This document shows, in pieces, positions 8,423 through 17,696 of a DNA stretch of 64,000 bases. The stretch comes from Saccharicrinis aurantiacus (GTDB lineage: Bacteria; Bacteroidota; Bacteroidia; Bacteroidales; Marinilabiliaceae): NCBI RefSeq assembly GCF_001660705.2, contig NZ_LYBV02000001.1, positions 186,001-250,000 on the forward strand, given 5' to 3'. A program made the position numbers and the translations under genes. Each line of letters starts with the position of its first letter. The first letter of the stretch is position 1. The notes under the pieces are model-generated. The model saw only the letters and a program-made list of their open reading frames with translations, was not told the DNA's origin and ran no database searches.

Positions 8423-11400
8423 TTACTTTACGTGAATTTTATGAGTTGTATTATTTACTCGAACTATGTAAAGCCCAGGTTTCAAATGTCCAATATCAAC
8501 CTTGTTGCTTGTTACTTTTGTTTGATACACAATATTGCCTATTGCGTTATAAAAACTAATAACACTATTATCAGATACACTTGTAGTGTACACGAATTGG
8601 TCTGCTGGATTTGGATATAGAATTACTTTACCAGTTTTTATATTAGATGTACTTAATGGGGTGTTGGTACCCTTAAGATTAGTCCATGATCCGTTGCTAT
8701 ACCAACCATCACCACATCTATTGAGATCAGCAGTTTGACCGTTGCTATTGTTAAAAATAAGATTGATACAATCGTTTCCGGTAACAACATATTCGTACCA
8801 ACCATCATTATCGGTATCCTGCATTTCAGTGCCAGGCCATGCAATATCAGCATTTAGGTTATCATCCCAAGTATAAATATGCGTATAGTCGCCTTTGTAA
8901 TAAATAGTAAATGATTCTGAGTTATCTGGTTTTGAAACCCACCCGTTGTTGTACCAAACAATACCATCAAATTCACCATCATTATCAGATATACCAATTA
9001 AATCGTCCGACTGTCCTCCATTACCATTGAAGATTACGTTGGCAGATTCACCTTCAATTGTATATTCAACCCAACCTGAATACTCTGTACTTGTTTGCAT
9101 ACTTGCACCTGGCCATGTTGTTAAATCTCCAGCTACTCCATCTACATTCCAAATATGTATTGTTGGATTATTTGAAGTAGTAGTTTTCCACATAAATGTT
9201 AGTGTCTCTTGTACTTCGGCTTTCGCTGTTTCAACAGTAGAGGCACCAATGCTGTTGTATGCAATGGCTTTAACTACTTCACCCAAACTTACCTCGAATG
9301 AGTTTTCGTATAAAGTGCTCGACTGGCTAGGTTCTGAACCGTCGGTTGTGTAATAAGAAATCCCGTCTTCAGTTGCACTAATTGTAACATTAAACTGGTC
9401 GCTTTCTCCTATTTGAGACATATAAATAGAAACACTTGGTTCTTTTGGTCCAGGGCAATTAGAAGGACAACTATCAAACCAGCTACCATCTTGATACCAA
9501 CCATCTCCTGTTCGATATAAATCTTCAGTTTGTTGCGTATTGCTACCTCCGTTAAATACAATTACGTTAGCTGTGATTGCCGTAATAGTATATGAGTACC
9601 ACCCGTTTCCTTCATCAATCATTTGGGCTCCAGGCCATGCTATTACATTGGATACGCCTTCGCCTTCAGGACTTAATTCATCATAGAATAGATAAGCACC
9701 AGCCCAATCAGATGGTTTGTAAAGCCATAAGGTCATTGGTTCAATAGGTCCAACGCTATACTTTTTGCTAGATACGCGTGATAAGTTACCTTCTGCATTG
9801 ATACCAACAATTCTGATAGTTTCTGTTGTTTCTAATATAAAAGGTTGTGAGTATACGTTCCAGAGGTCTAAGCTATCTGTACCTATATTTTCATCAAAAG
9901 TATAGTATAAAATAGGGTTAGGATCTTCTTTATCTGTAATACTCAATTCGATACTAATTGGATCTTCAGACCATTCAATTTGTGTTACAAAACTAACAAT
10001 TGGCTTATTAACTTGCACATAATCTTTATCCCACAGTAGTATTATTCCTTCACTATCAGCTGTAAAGCTTACTTTTCCATCAACAACAGTTTGAGTATTT
10101 CCGGTATAATGATCAACGATTGTATGTCCATCAGGGAAACGATCAGCAACATCAAATTCCGTATTTCCGCTTGCATTGATGGCTATGATTACATTATCTT
10201 CGTAACCAGTTATTGGATCAACATAATCGCGGGCGAAAGTATACGGTGATTCAGAAAGCTTAGTGTGTGTACCTGCTCCAACAGCTGCATGCTCGCGACG
10301 GAAAGTACCTAATTTAGTCCATACGTTAAATGTAGCATCATCAAAGTTACCCCAGTTCATATCCGAACGCGTATTCTGTTCTTCATCATCGTAATTGCCT
10401 AATGGTCGGGCTGTTTCATCACCATAATAAGTTTGAATTCCTCCAGGGAGTAATAAAAACCCAGGAGCAACTTCTTTTAGTCTGGATCTGTCGTATAGCT
10501 CAGTATCATGAGATGACAAGTAACTTAAACCATTCCAAGTTCTATCGTCGTTTACTTTAGCATAATCAGTAAATAATCCGTCAAGATTATTTCTGTCTAA
10601 TGAATTTCCTTGTAAATCAAAATTAATAATAGAGTTGAAACCAGCATCAGTGTGGTAGTGGCTTTTTGCAAAACCATGTCCCCAAACCTCACCGGTAGTC
10701 CAAAACTCATCATCATTCATTACTTTATCAGGGTTAGCAGCTTTCCACTCTTTTAAAGCTTCTACTGCCATCTCTTTAAATCGTTTTAAAACATCCTGAT
10801 CAACATGCTTTGCAGTATCAATTCTAAATCCATCAATACCAAATTTACGAACCCAATCAACCAACCAGAATATCATATAATTTGATACAGTTCTGCTTAA
10901 TCCAGTTTCGTTAAAAAAGGAGTCTAAATCTGCTTTTTTCTGATCAAGAGTTCCTTCTGCAGTCCATTTAGCAACTAAAATTCCTGGGATGTCTAGCTCT
11001 GTTGTAGATTCAGTTTTTAAGTCGGGTAAGTAACCAACGCACATGGTTAAATCGTCTCCGCCAACATCATAACCTTTAATGTCAGGATGTCTGATCCAGT
11101 CGCTGCCCCAATAATTAGATGACCAATCACCATTTTCATAATCTACGAATAAGTCGTGATAGCTATGCCAAGTTTCACCATTACTAGGCATCCAGTCTCT
11201 CCAAGCCGCATCAACGGTACCATAATTAAATTCTTCCATTTCGTGCATGGTTGCGTAGCCCGTATGGTTTATTACAACATCCATTACAATGCGAATACCT
11301 CTGCTGTGAGCTTCATCAACAAACTCCATTAAATCAGCTTCAGTTCCCATGTTTTTGTCTAGTTCTGACCAATCTAGGGCATAATATCCATGGTAACCAT

Positions 11401-13987
11401 AGTGTCTGAAATCGCCAGCAGGTCCGCCGCCACACCATCCGTGCATTTGTTCTACAGGTGATGTAATCCAAATGGCATTAATGCCTATTTCTTCAAAGTA
11501 TCCCTCTTTTAGTTTTGCGGTCATCCCCTTAAGGTCGCCACCATGAAATTCACCAGCACCAGAATTACTATCGTCAGGATATTCTTGTCCATTTCCATTT
11601 AAGCCTCTTCCGTATGAAGTATCATTGCTAGTATTACCATTATAAAAGCGGTCAGTCATCACAAAATATATATTTGCGTTGTCCCAAGTAAAATAATCTG
11701 TATTTGCAGTACTTTCTCCTTGTTTAGTAAAAGAAGCAGAAACAACCTCAGATATATCACCATTAAGTTCTGCTATTGCTTTTACAGTTGTTGATTCCGT
11801 AAGGCTTAGTGCTGATGAATATACCTGAGATGTTTCAGAAGGGATTGTTCCATCTGTTGTATAATATATTTTCTCACCAGTATTACAAGTAATTGAAACC
11901 GTAATGTTTGTATCAAATATTCCTCCATTAGGAGAAATGATTGGTTTGTCAATTTTATTACTTGTTTTTGTAAAAGTAGCGCTACTTACATTTGAATATG
12001 TATCGTCTTTTATCGCAATTGATTTAAGGGTTAGGGTTTTATCAACTGTAATTGCATTTACATATTGTGAGCTTGAGTTACTAGGTGTAGACCCGTCTAA
12101 GGTATAATATATAGATGCACCATTGTCAGCACTGAGTATTACGGTTGTATCTACCGAGAATATAGCGCCATTAGGCGTGATTGTTGGAGCATTAACAATT
12201 GGAGTAGTGCTGCCATTTCCATCTGTCCACCCATTATCATACCAGATAAGACCATCGGCAGAATTGCTATCGGAATCGGTGATATTGACTAAATCTTCAG
12301 TTTGATTACTACCATTATCACTAAAAATGAAATTACCCCCAGACCCGTTGATTGTATATTCAACCCATCCTGGATTATTAGTGCTTGAAGTCATGGTTGC
12401 ACCTGGCCATTCATATGTTTCATTTGTACCTTCGTCAGTTATACCCCAAAACCAAAGTCTTGGATTGCTTACGTCGGTTTTCCATAGTAAAGTTATACTT
12501 GTTTGTTCATTAAAAGTATAAGTGTTGGTTATTACTTCAGAGCTTCCATCGTTGTTGTAAGCAATAGATTTAATAGTAGAAGGTGTATCAAGTAAAAAAC
12601 TTTGAGTATATAATATTGAACTTGTAGAAGGTTCAGTTCCATCAAGAGTGTAGTATATTGTTCCATTATTAGTTGCACTCATGGTAATATTCACACTTCC
12701 TTGCGAATAATTGCCACCATCAGTTACGGTTAGAACGGGAATGTTTGATTCAGTTATATTAGCCCATACTGCATAGTTATTACCAGAAGTTTGTAAAGTA
12801 AACTCTGAACCTGGAGACCAATCGCCTGAACCTAGTTTTACAGCTACATTTCCATTAACAATTGCAGCATAGCAATCGGATTGTGACTTAACAATATCAA
12901 GCGTGCTAGAGTTTGTTACCCCAGCTGCTTTTCTTACCGCAATAAGTTCATTAATTTGATCTTTTACTCCCCAGTCGAAATAATGAGGCCAATAAATTGT
13001 TGGTGTTCCAGGATGCGTTAATAAATAAGCATATCCGATACAAACGTTGTTTGAATTCCATATATCTCTTCCGCTGTCATATCTAGGAGTATCATGATTT
13101 TCAATAAACGTGGTTGATTGTGCAGGCGACCAACCTATAAGTCCTGAAGCACCCCCTTCATATTCTAAATAAGAATAATTGTTATCCTTAACAGCATCCT
13201 TAATTGTAGAGTAAGTTGGGAAATCGAAGGCAGTTGATTTTTTGTTGGTACCATCAACCCAGTCTTGTACTTTTTGTTTATCAAAGTCATAGAATTCACC
13301 AACAGAGAATGAAGGGGAGGAGGCGTCGTTATATTCAGCATTATAACTTGGGGCATAGCCTTTTACTAAATCGTACCTCCAGCCTTTATAGCCAGCATTT
13401 TTTAAAAGCTGTAGCCAGTCTTTAATACCTTGTCTTACAATACTATTTGTATGATCAACATCTCTACCAGCATCATAACCTTCACCAGTATCATCACCGC
13501 CACGTGGTAAATCACCATATCCAGGTTCATTCCAAACTTCATCATTATTAACTATTGATCTTGTACCATCCCATTCAGGGTTTGTAAAATCGGCCCAGTC
13601 TGAAGTTCCATTTCTGTGATTAATAACGATATCAGCAATAGGTTCAATTCCTAATGAGTTTAACTTGTCTAGCATCGATTTGTGTTCACTTTCTGTACCA
13701 AAGCTATTGCTTAACACATTTAATTCAGTAGGCAAATACCCCATTCCTCCTGTAGAAGCACTCGGAGCAGGCAGCCAAATCATATCAATTCCTGAGTTGG
13801 CTATTTGATCAGCATTATTGGCAATTATATTATACCATTCTCCTTCGTTCCCTTGATAGCAATCCCAATAAAATCCTTGTAATAGAATTCTAGAATCATT
13901 GGGTTGTTGGGCCATTGATTGTGTTGTACTTAGCAATCCTATTATGCACAGTATTGCATAAAAGAATTGAGTTGATGTTTTTTTCAT
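8423..13987 (-). CDS. Giant secreted bifunctional alpha-amylase with two GH13 domains, starch-binding modules and T9SS tail
   Basis: Extracellular starch-degrading enzyme of 1854 residues. In order: signal peptide (1-26, ending QSMAQ); a first GH13 domain of the plant-like type (about 30-410; nucleophile Asp in GWRYDLVKG about 206, Glu in VGEFYD about 232, Asp in FIENHDTPR about 300); a chitobiase-like beta-sandwich (about 417-492); a CBM26-like starch-binding module (about 498-592); two more chitobiase-like sandwiches (about 600-755); a second GH13 domain of the MalS-like type (about 765-1325; Asp in GFRIDTAKH about 1058, Glu in TTGEVWGHG about 1101, Asp in SSHDTE about 1162); another sandwich; then three CBM26-like modules (about 1420-1505, 1595-1690, 1692-1775) interrupted by a sandwich. 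The last 75 residues (VILYPNPADQF, GLYIVRV) are a T9SS type A sorting domain. All six catalytic acids are present. It is probably controlled by the upstream membrane regulator. Confidence 0.93.
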   Translation of the reverse strand: MKKTSTQFFYAILCIIGLLSTTQSMAQQPNDSRILLQGFYWDCYQGNEGEWYNIIANNADQIANSGIDMIWLPAPSASTGGMGYLPTELNVLSNSFGTESEHKSMLDKLNSLGIEPIADIVINHRNGTSDWADFTNPEWDGTRSIVNNDEVWNEPGYGDLPRGGDDTGEGYDAGRDVDHTNSIVRQGIKDWLQLLKNAGYKGWRYDLVKGYAPSYNAEYNDASSPSFSVGEFYDFDKQKVQDWVDGTNKKSTAFDFPTYSTIKDAVKDNNYSYLEYEGGASGLIGWSPAQSTTFIENHDTPRYDSGRDIWNSNNVCIGYAYLLTHPGTPTIYWPHYFDWGVKDQINELIAVRKAAGVTNSSTLDIVKSQSDCYAAIVNGNVAVKLGSGDWSPGSEFTLQTSGNNYAVWANITESNIPVLTVTDGGNYSQGSVNITMSATNNGTIYYTLDGTEPSTSSILYTQSFLLDTPSTIKSIAYNNDGSSEVITNTYTFNEQTSITLLWKTDVSNPRLWFWGITDEGTNETYEWPGATMTSSTNNPGWVEYTINGSGGNFIFSDNGSNQTEDLVNITDSDSNSADGLIWYDNGWTDGNGSTTPIVNAPTITPNGAIFSVDTTVILSADNGASIYYTLDGSTPSNSSSQYVNAITVDKTLTLKSIAIKDDTYSNVSSATFTKTSNKIDKPIISPNGGIFDTNITVSITCNTGEKIYYTTDGTIPSETSQVYSSALSLTESTTVKAIAELNGDISEVVSASFTKQGESTANTDYFTWDNANIYFVMTDRFYNGNTSNDTSYGRGLNGNGQEYPDDSNSGAGEFHGGDLKGMTAKLKEGYFEEIGINAIWITSPVEQMHGWCGGGPAGDFRHYGYHGYYALDWSELDKNMGTEADLMEFVDEAHSRGIRIVMDVVINHTGYATMHEMEEFNYGTVDAAWRDWMPSNGETWHSYHDLFVDYENGDWSSNYWGSDWIRHPDIKGYDVGGDDLTMCVGYLPDLKTESTTELDIPGILVAKWTAEGTLDQKKADLDSFFNETGLSRTVSNYMIFWLVDWVRKFGIDGFRIDTAKHVDQDVLKRFKEMAVEALKEWKAANPDKVMNDDEFWTTGEVWGHGFAKSHYHTDAGFNSIINFDLQGNSLDRNNLDGLFTDYAKVNDDRTWNGLSYLSSHDTELYDRSRLKEVAPGFLLLPGGIQTYYGDETARPLGNYDDEEQNTRSDMNWGNFDDATFNVWTKLGTFRREHAAVGAGTHTKLSESPYTFARDYVDPITGYEDNVIIAINASGNTEFDVADRFPDGHTIVDHYTGNTQTVVDGKVSFTADSEGIILLWDKDYVQVNKPIVSFVTQIEWSEDPISIELSITDKEDPNPILYYTFDENIGTDSLDLWNVYSQPFILETTETIRIVGINAEGNLSRVSSKKYSVGPIEPMTLWLYKPSDWAGAYLFYDELSPEGEGVSNVIAWPGAQMIDEGNGWYSYTITAITANVIVFNGGSNTQQTEDLYRTGDGWYQDGSWFDSCPSNCPGPKEPSVSIYMSQIGESDQFNVTISATEDGISYYTTDGSEPSQSSTLYENSFEVSLGEVVKAIAYNSIGASTVETAKAEVQETLTFMWKTTTSNNPTIHIWNVDGVAGDLTTWPGASMQTSTEYSGWVEYTIEGESANVIFNGNGGQSDDLIGISDNDGEFDGIVWYNNGWVSKPDNSESFTIYYKGDYTHIYTWDDNLNADIAWPGTEMQDTDNDGWYEYVVTGNDCINLIFNNSNGQTADLNRCGDGWYSNGSWTNLKGTNTPLSTSNIKTGKVILYPNPADQFVYTTSVSDNSVISFYNAIGNIVYQTKVTSNKVDIGHLKPGLYIVRVNNTTHKIHVK

Positions 13988-14392
13988 GATTATATATTTA
14001 ATTGATTAAAAAGGATTCATGTGGGCTTATACAATTCAAAAAAAATAAGAGATTTCAACTGTTAATCAATGTTAATGCTTAAATGTGATTTCGAGGATTC
14101 ACTATTGAAGAAATTAGAGAGGTATGCATATATCTATGGTGTCAATTTATATAATGAATCGTGTAATTGATTCATTATCAACACCAAGTGTGTGTGGTGG
14201 TGAGAGAGCGTATTTTTGAATTCTGCTTCCTTAAAAAGATATGAAGTGTCTAATAATAAAGAAGAAATTAAAAAGTGATACTCATAAGATGTTTTTATGA
14301 TACGGTTTTACTACAAAAAGAGATACAAAATTGAAATAATAAAAACGAACTTTAATAAGCCTGTATAAATTATGAGTGAAATATGGTAAGTT
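13988..14392. other. Intergenic region upstream of the amylase gene
   Basis: This 405-bp non-coding stretch lies between the regulator stop and the amylase start, both on the minus strand. It must hold the amylase promoter. Its main feature is the 28-bp palindrome at 14151-14178. Next to it is a GT-rich patch (14186-14210, CACCA/TGGTG arms). No consensus -7 box could be assigned with confidence. Confidence 0.5.
14151..14178. promoter_or_regulatory. Perfect 28-bp palindrome, candidate operator of the amylase gene
   Basis: ATAATGAATC and GATTCATTAT are exact inverted 10-mers separated by 8 bp. The site is about 165 bp upstream of the amylase start codon. No T tract follows on either strand, which argues against a terminator of the regulator gene. 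Binding by the adjacent AraC-type protein is inference. Confidence 0.5.
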
Positions 14393-16186
14393 TTAAGTAT
14401 GAATTTTTCTTGAAGAAAAGTATTCACTTGGGGTTGTATTTTTCACCTTTTTAAAAGCCCTATTAAAAGCCGATTTTGAATTAAAGCCCACTTTAAATGC
14501 ATGGTGCAGGAATGTTCTATTGGTATTGTCGTTTTGTACTATATCTATAAAAAGCTTAATTCTATACGAATTAATATAATCATTGTAGCTTTTTTCAAAT
14601 CCTTCGTTAATTAACTTTGATACATATTGGTTGTTAGTACCTAATAAAAGTGATAAGTCTGATAATGTGAGCTCTGGATTTAAGTATACCTTATCCTCTT
14701 CCATAAGATTGACAAGTTTCGACTTGAGTTTCATCCAATTGTTATTCAAATGTGAATCTTTAATTTTACTGTTTTGTAATTTATGAGAAACGGAATTTTT
14801 TTCAAGAATTGTTGACCAATGATAGTAGATTAATGAAACCCCAATAAATATCCATACTAAATGTTCATACCAATCAGTTACAAACTTAATATCTATATCT
14901 TGACTGATATATAGTAAAACAGCAGCTATTGTAATTGAAGTAATTGCGTAGCATGAGTATTGAAATATCTGATAAGTTCTCTTTTGATTCTTATTGAGCT
15001 CTAGGTTGGAAGTTACTGATTGTATATTGAAATAAAGTATTAGCATAAAAACAGAACTGAATCCGTATAAGCTAAAAAATAGGTGGTTGTATTTATTGGT
15101 CACTAAACCTAGAAAAAAAGTATCCTTTGATACTGAATAATAACTAAGATACCATAATAACACTAAGATAAGGGGTAAATAAAGAACCCTTTCTATTGTC
15201 TTAAATTTATTGATGCTTTTCTTTAATTTAATGTAGTATATAGGAATAATGGTAGAAAATAGTATGCCAGTTAGTAAGTATCCTTTAGGAAAATGTGTTA
15301 GAAAAGGAAAGTCGAGATATAGATATTTTAGGAGTAATGCTAAAATTACAAGTACATTTAATAGTAGTAATTTTATGCCGCTTTTATGGTGTAATTTAAT
15401 TACTATTAGTACAATAGATTGTAATATTAATAAAAGAAATATGGCTTTTAAGCTCACCTTTTTTGTTGATAAATCTTGCCAATCTGCAATTTCAGTAACA
15501 ACCTTACGATCCCGATTACTCGATGCAATAAATGTTCGATTCGAAAGCATTCCACCATCCCATCTACTCTCTATTGATTCCCATGGACCTCTAATAAACT
15601 TGTAGGAAATAGTATCATATCCAGGAGGTATTTTTCCGCTATAACTTCCATCACTATTTTTTGATAATTTGTAATTAGGATCATTATCAATCCAATTGTT
15701 AAAGGTGCCTGTTAAAAATATAGATGCATCATGAGGCGTATTTTCAGGAATTGACTTTACAATAATATCTATTGGCGGATAAATTGAATGGTGTAAATCT
15801 TGCCAAGTTAAAACCTTAAGGTGAATTTCGAATATGGAATCATTATAAACAAACTTACGGTTTAGCCTATAATCCCCCCAGTTATTTCCTTCAACTTTAT
15901 CCCAGTTACCACGATTAATTTTATACTCAAAGAAACTGTTATCCTTAAGGTCAACAGTTAAGCGATAAGCTCCATCAGGAAAATGTCGGAATCTTTTAGA
16001 ATCATTACTTTCTATCCATCCATCAAGCGAAGACGAAAGATATAGGGTATCTGTTTTTGGAGTGTACGATGGAATTTCTGTGATTACTAGAGTAACAGTA
16101 TTTTGTGCAATTCCAAAGCTTGGAATTATTAAAAAAAATATAATCCAATAATAGTGTAGTACATTAATTTTTGTGCGATAATCCAT
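14393..16186 (-). CDS. Membrane-spanning AraC-type regulator with periplasmic starch-binding-like domains
   Basis: Probable one-component starch sensor. The 597-residue protein has an N-terminal signal segment (residues 1-27, IIFFLIIPSFGIAQ). Two repeated beta-sandwich domains follow (about 30-138 and 139-242), with CBM20/CBM48-like features (LYLSSSLDGW, FFEYKINRGNWDKVEG; IFLTGTFNNW, ISYKFIRGPWESIES). Seven hydrophobic helices span about 245-470. The C-terminus is an AraC helix-turn-helix pair (about 495-597; LTLSDLSLLLGTNNQYVSKLI, FKVGFNSKSAFNRAFKK). Seven spans would place the sandwiches in the periplasm and the DNA-binding domain in the cytoplasm. It lies directly upstream of, and on the same strand as, the giant amylase gene. 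Starch or maltodextrin binding is inferred from the fold and this neighbour. The AraC call is firm and the ligand is not. Confidence 0.82.
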   Translation of the reverse strand: MDYRTKINVLHYYWIIFFLIIPSFGIAQNTVTLVITEIPSYTPKTDTLYLSSSLDGWIESNDSKRFRHFPDGAYRLTVDLKDNSFFEYKINRGNWDKVEGNNWGDYRLNRKFVYNDSIFEIHLKVLTWQDLHHSIYPPIDIIVKSIPENTPHDASIFLTGTFNNWIDNDPNYKLSKNSDGSYSGKIPPGYDTISYKFIRGPWESIESRWDGGMLSNRTFIASSNRDRKVVTEIADWQDLSTKKVSLKAIFLLLILQSIVLIVIKLHHKSGIKLLLLNVLVILALLLKYLYLDFPFLTHFPKGYLLTGILFSTIIPIYYIKLKKSINKFKTIERVLYLPLILVLLWYLSYYSVSKDTFFLGLVTNKYNHLFFSLYGFSSVFMLILYFNIQSVTSNLELNKNQKRTYQIFQYSCYAITSITIAAVLLYISQDIDIKFVTDWYEHLVWIFIGVSLIYYHWSTILEKNSVSHKLQNSKIKDSHLNNNWMKLKSKLVNLMEEDKVYLNPELTLSDLSLLLGTNNQYVSKLINEGFEKSYNDYINSYRIKLFIDIVQNDNTNRTFLHHAFKVGFNSKSAFNRAFKKVKNTTPSEYFSSRKIHT

Positions 16187-16321
16187 TGGAATAGGTTTTA
16201 AGGGTAGGCTAAAGATTAAAAAAAATCAATGCATAACCAAATTTTCAATTATCCCATATATGCTTATCTATATAATTATTACGATACTCAATAAAAAAGT
16301 ATCTATGTAAATTTTGCTATA

Positions 16322-16485
16322 GAAGTTGTTTAAAGTTGTATTGAAAATCTGCGAGTAACACCTTGATTTCATTGGCTTCAGCTAATTTTTATTCCGTAGC
16401 TACGGCTATGCAATAGAAAATTGAGCTTTGCCACTGATAATCAAATTGTCACTCTCGAAATTCCCCTACAACCTTAAACAACTTC
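16322..16485. repeat. 164-bp imperfect palindromic element (MITE-like) upstream of the IclR gene
   Basis: The ends are near-perfect inverted 19-mers (GAAGTTGTTTAAAGTTGTA at 16322-16340; its complement with one change at 16467-16485). The pairing continues with gaps to the central palindrome CCGTAGCTACGG at 16394-16405. The whole element could fold into one long hairpin. It contains no open frame. It looks like a non-autonomous palindromic repeat rather than a regulatory site. Confidence 0.65.
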
Positions 16486-16528
16486 ATAATAAAAGTGGCT
16501 ATTGCACTATTAAAAATGCTGATTTTCT

Positions 16529-16536
16529 TATTTTTG
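16529..16536 (+). promoter_or_regulatory. Probable -7 promoter element of the IclR gene
   Basis: TATTTTTG fits TAnnTTTG and lies 19 bp upstream of the chosen ATG. The overlapping GTGGAAAT (16536-16543) resembles one half of the palindrome ATTCCACGAGTGGAAT at 32097-32112, so autoregulation is possible but unproven. Confidence 0.4.
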
Positions 16537-16555
16537 TGGAAATTAAATTGTGCTT

Positions 16556-17320
16556 ATGCCTAATTATTATGCGCCCGCTTTAGATAAGGGTTTAGATATC
16601 TTAGAATTCCTTTCAGCTCAGTCAGTTCCGCAATCACAAGTGGAAATCGGAATAGGAATTAATCGTAAACCAAACGAGATATACCGAATGTTGGTGTGCC
16701 TCGAAGATAGGGGATATGTAAATAAGGAGCCTATATCGGGCAAATATCAGTTAACCTTGCGTTTGTTTCAGCTGTCGCACCATCACTCGTCAATCGATAA
16801 ATTGGTAAAAGCCGCCATGCCTTACCTTGAGCAGTTATCGCACACCATTAATCAGTCCTGTCATTTAAGTTTCTTTTATCAAGGAAAACTCTTAATCATT
16901 TGTCAGGCTAAAAGCATGACACCAATTTCTCTGTCTGTTGAGGTGGGAGGGGTGTTTCCCATCACCCAAACCAATTCGGGTAAAATAATATTAGCACACA
17001 AAACACCAGCAGAGCGTAAGCAAATACTTAAGGCTTCCGACGATTATAAAGAATTATCGAAGGAAGAAAAAATACAATTAGAAGAAGAGCTTAAAGAACT
17101 GAAGGATATCAAGTGTTTAATCCGTAAAAGTACCTTAACCGAGGGGGTTACCGATTTTGCTGCGCCTGTATACGATGTAAATAACGATGTAATGGCCGTA
17201 CTTATGGTATCTGGTTTAACCTCGCAGCTTCGTAAATTAGTATCAAACGATACCATTGTTGAAGAGACCTTAAAAACAGTGAAAGCCATACATGTATCTA
17301 TAGGCGGAACGCAAGAGTAA
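16556..17320 (+). CDS. IclR-family transcriptional regulator
   Basis: DNA-binding regulator with an effector-binding domain, usually controlling catabolic genes for sugar acids or aromatic acids. The ATG at 16556 (MPNYYAPALDKGLDILEFL) is preferred over an in-frame GTG two codons upstream. Residues about 5-70 form the winged helix-turn-helix (SQVEIGIGINRKPNEIYRML, DRGYVNKEPISGKYQLT). Residues about 80-250 form the GAF-like ligand domain (QSCHLSFFYQGKLLIICQ, PITQTNSGKIILA, EGVTDFAAPVYD). The length of 254 residues is normal. The known IclR member KdgR controls KDG metabolism. A KduD-like gene lies in the operon starting 4.5 kb away, with a mobile-looking segment in between, so this is the best local candidate for its regulator. 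That link is inference. Confidence 0.9.
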   Translation: MPNYYAPALDKGLDILEFLSAQSVPQSQVEIGIGINRKPNEIYRMLVCLEDRGYVNKEPISGKYQLTLRLFQLSHHHSSIDKLVKAAMPYLEQLSHTINQSCHLSFFYQGKLLIICQAKSMTPISLSVEVGGVFPITQTNSGKIILAHKTPAERKQILKASDDYKELSKEEKIQLEEELKELKDIKCLIRKSTLTEGVTDFAAPVYDVNNDVMAVLMVSGLTSQLRKLVSNDTIVEETLKTVKAIHVSIGGTQE

Positions 17321-17333
17321 TATGATTTGGGCA

Positions 17334-17656
17334 GCTCAACGCGCTATCCACTATAGTAGCAACTTTGCTTGGGTGTTTTATATAGTCGGTACGTGGGCTT
17401 CCTGCGGTCGCCTCCGCACTCCCTATAAAACAACACAAGCACAGCCGCCACTGCCGTTCCTATCGCGGCTGCAGCGAATGACTGTATAAAATAGAGACTC
17501 AAAGATGGTACTTGTAGTTGAGCATAAGATATTTTTTTCTACTTTCATATCTGAATTATATATTTCCACAGTTGCTTATATTACCCAATGAGGTGAGTAT
17601 GCAGAATATACGGTAATTTTGTATAGTGCGGTGGTGAGTATATGATTTAGTTGAGC
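17334..17656. repeat. Candidate recombination-site region bounded by integron-like inverted core heptamers
   Basis: GCTCAAC (17334-17340, 13 bp after the IclR stop) and GTTGAGC (17650-17656) are exact complements. They fit the integron attC core patterns RYYYAAC and GTTRRRY. A second GTTGAGC lies at 17517-17523. The interior is locally GC-rich, unlike the surroundings, with a CAGCCGC/GCGGCTG hairpin around 17445-17470. The region is longer than known attC sites (up to about 140 bp), so it is a candidate only. No open frame is present. Confidence 0.4.
17496..17652 (+). repeat. 157-bp direct repeat, copy A
   Basis: It matches copy B at 20009-20165 along its whole 157-bp length without net gaps, at roughly 85-90 percent by eye. 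Shared blocks include GTAGTTGAGCATAAGATATT, ATTACCCAATGAGGTGAGT and AGAATATACGGTA. The similarity stops just after a common AGTT, where A continues GAGC and B continues ATGG. Each copy sits 20-45 bp upstream of an accessory gene. Confidence 0.85.
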
Positions 17657-17696
17657 GTCATGCATGCAAGAGAAAAAGAGTGAACAGTAGGTTAAT

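Noticed and set aside
8946-9353. Plus-strand frames opposite the giant amylase
   Set aside because: They are antisense to conserved starch-binding modules, and no promoter or family match is visible.
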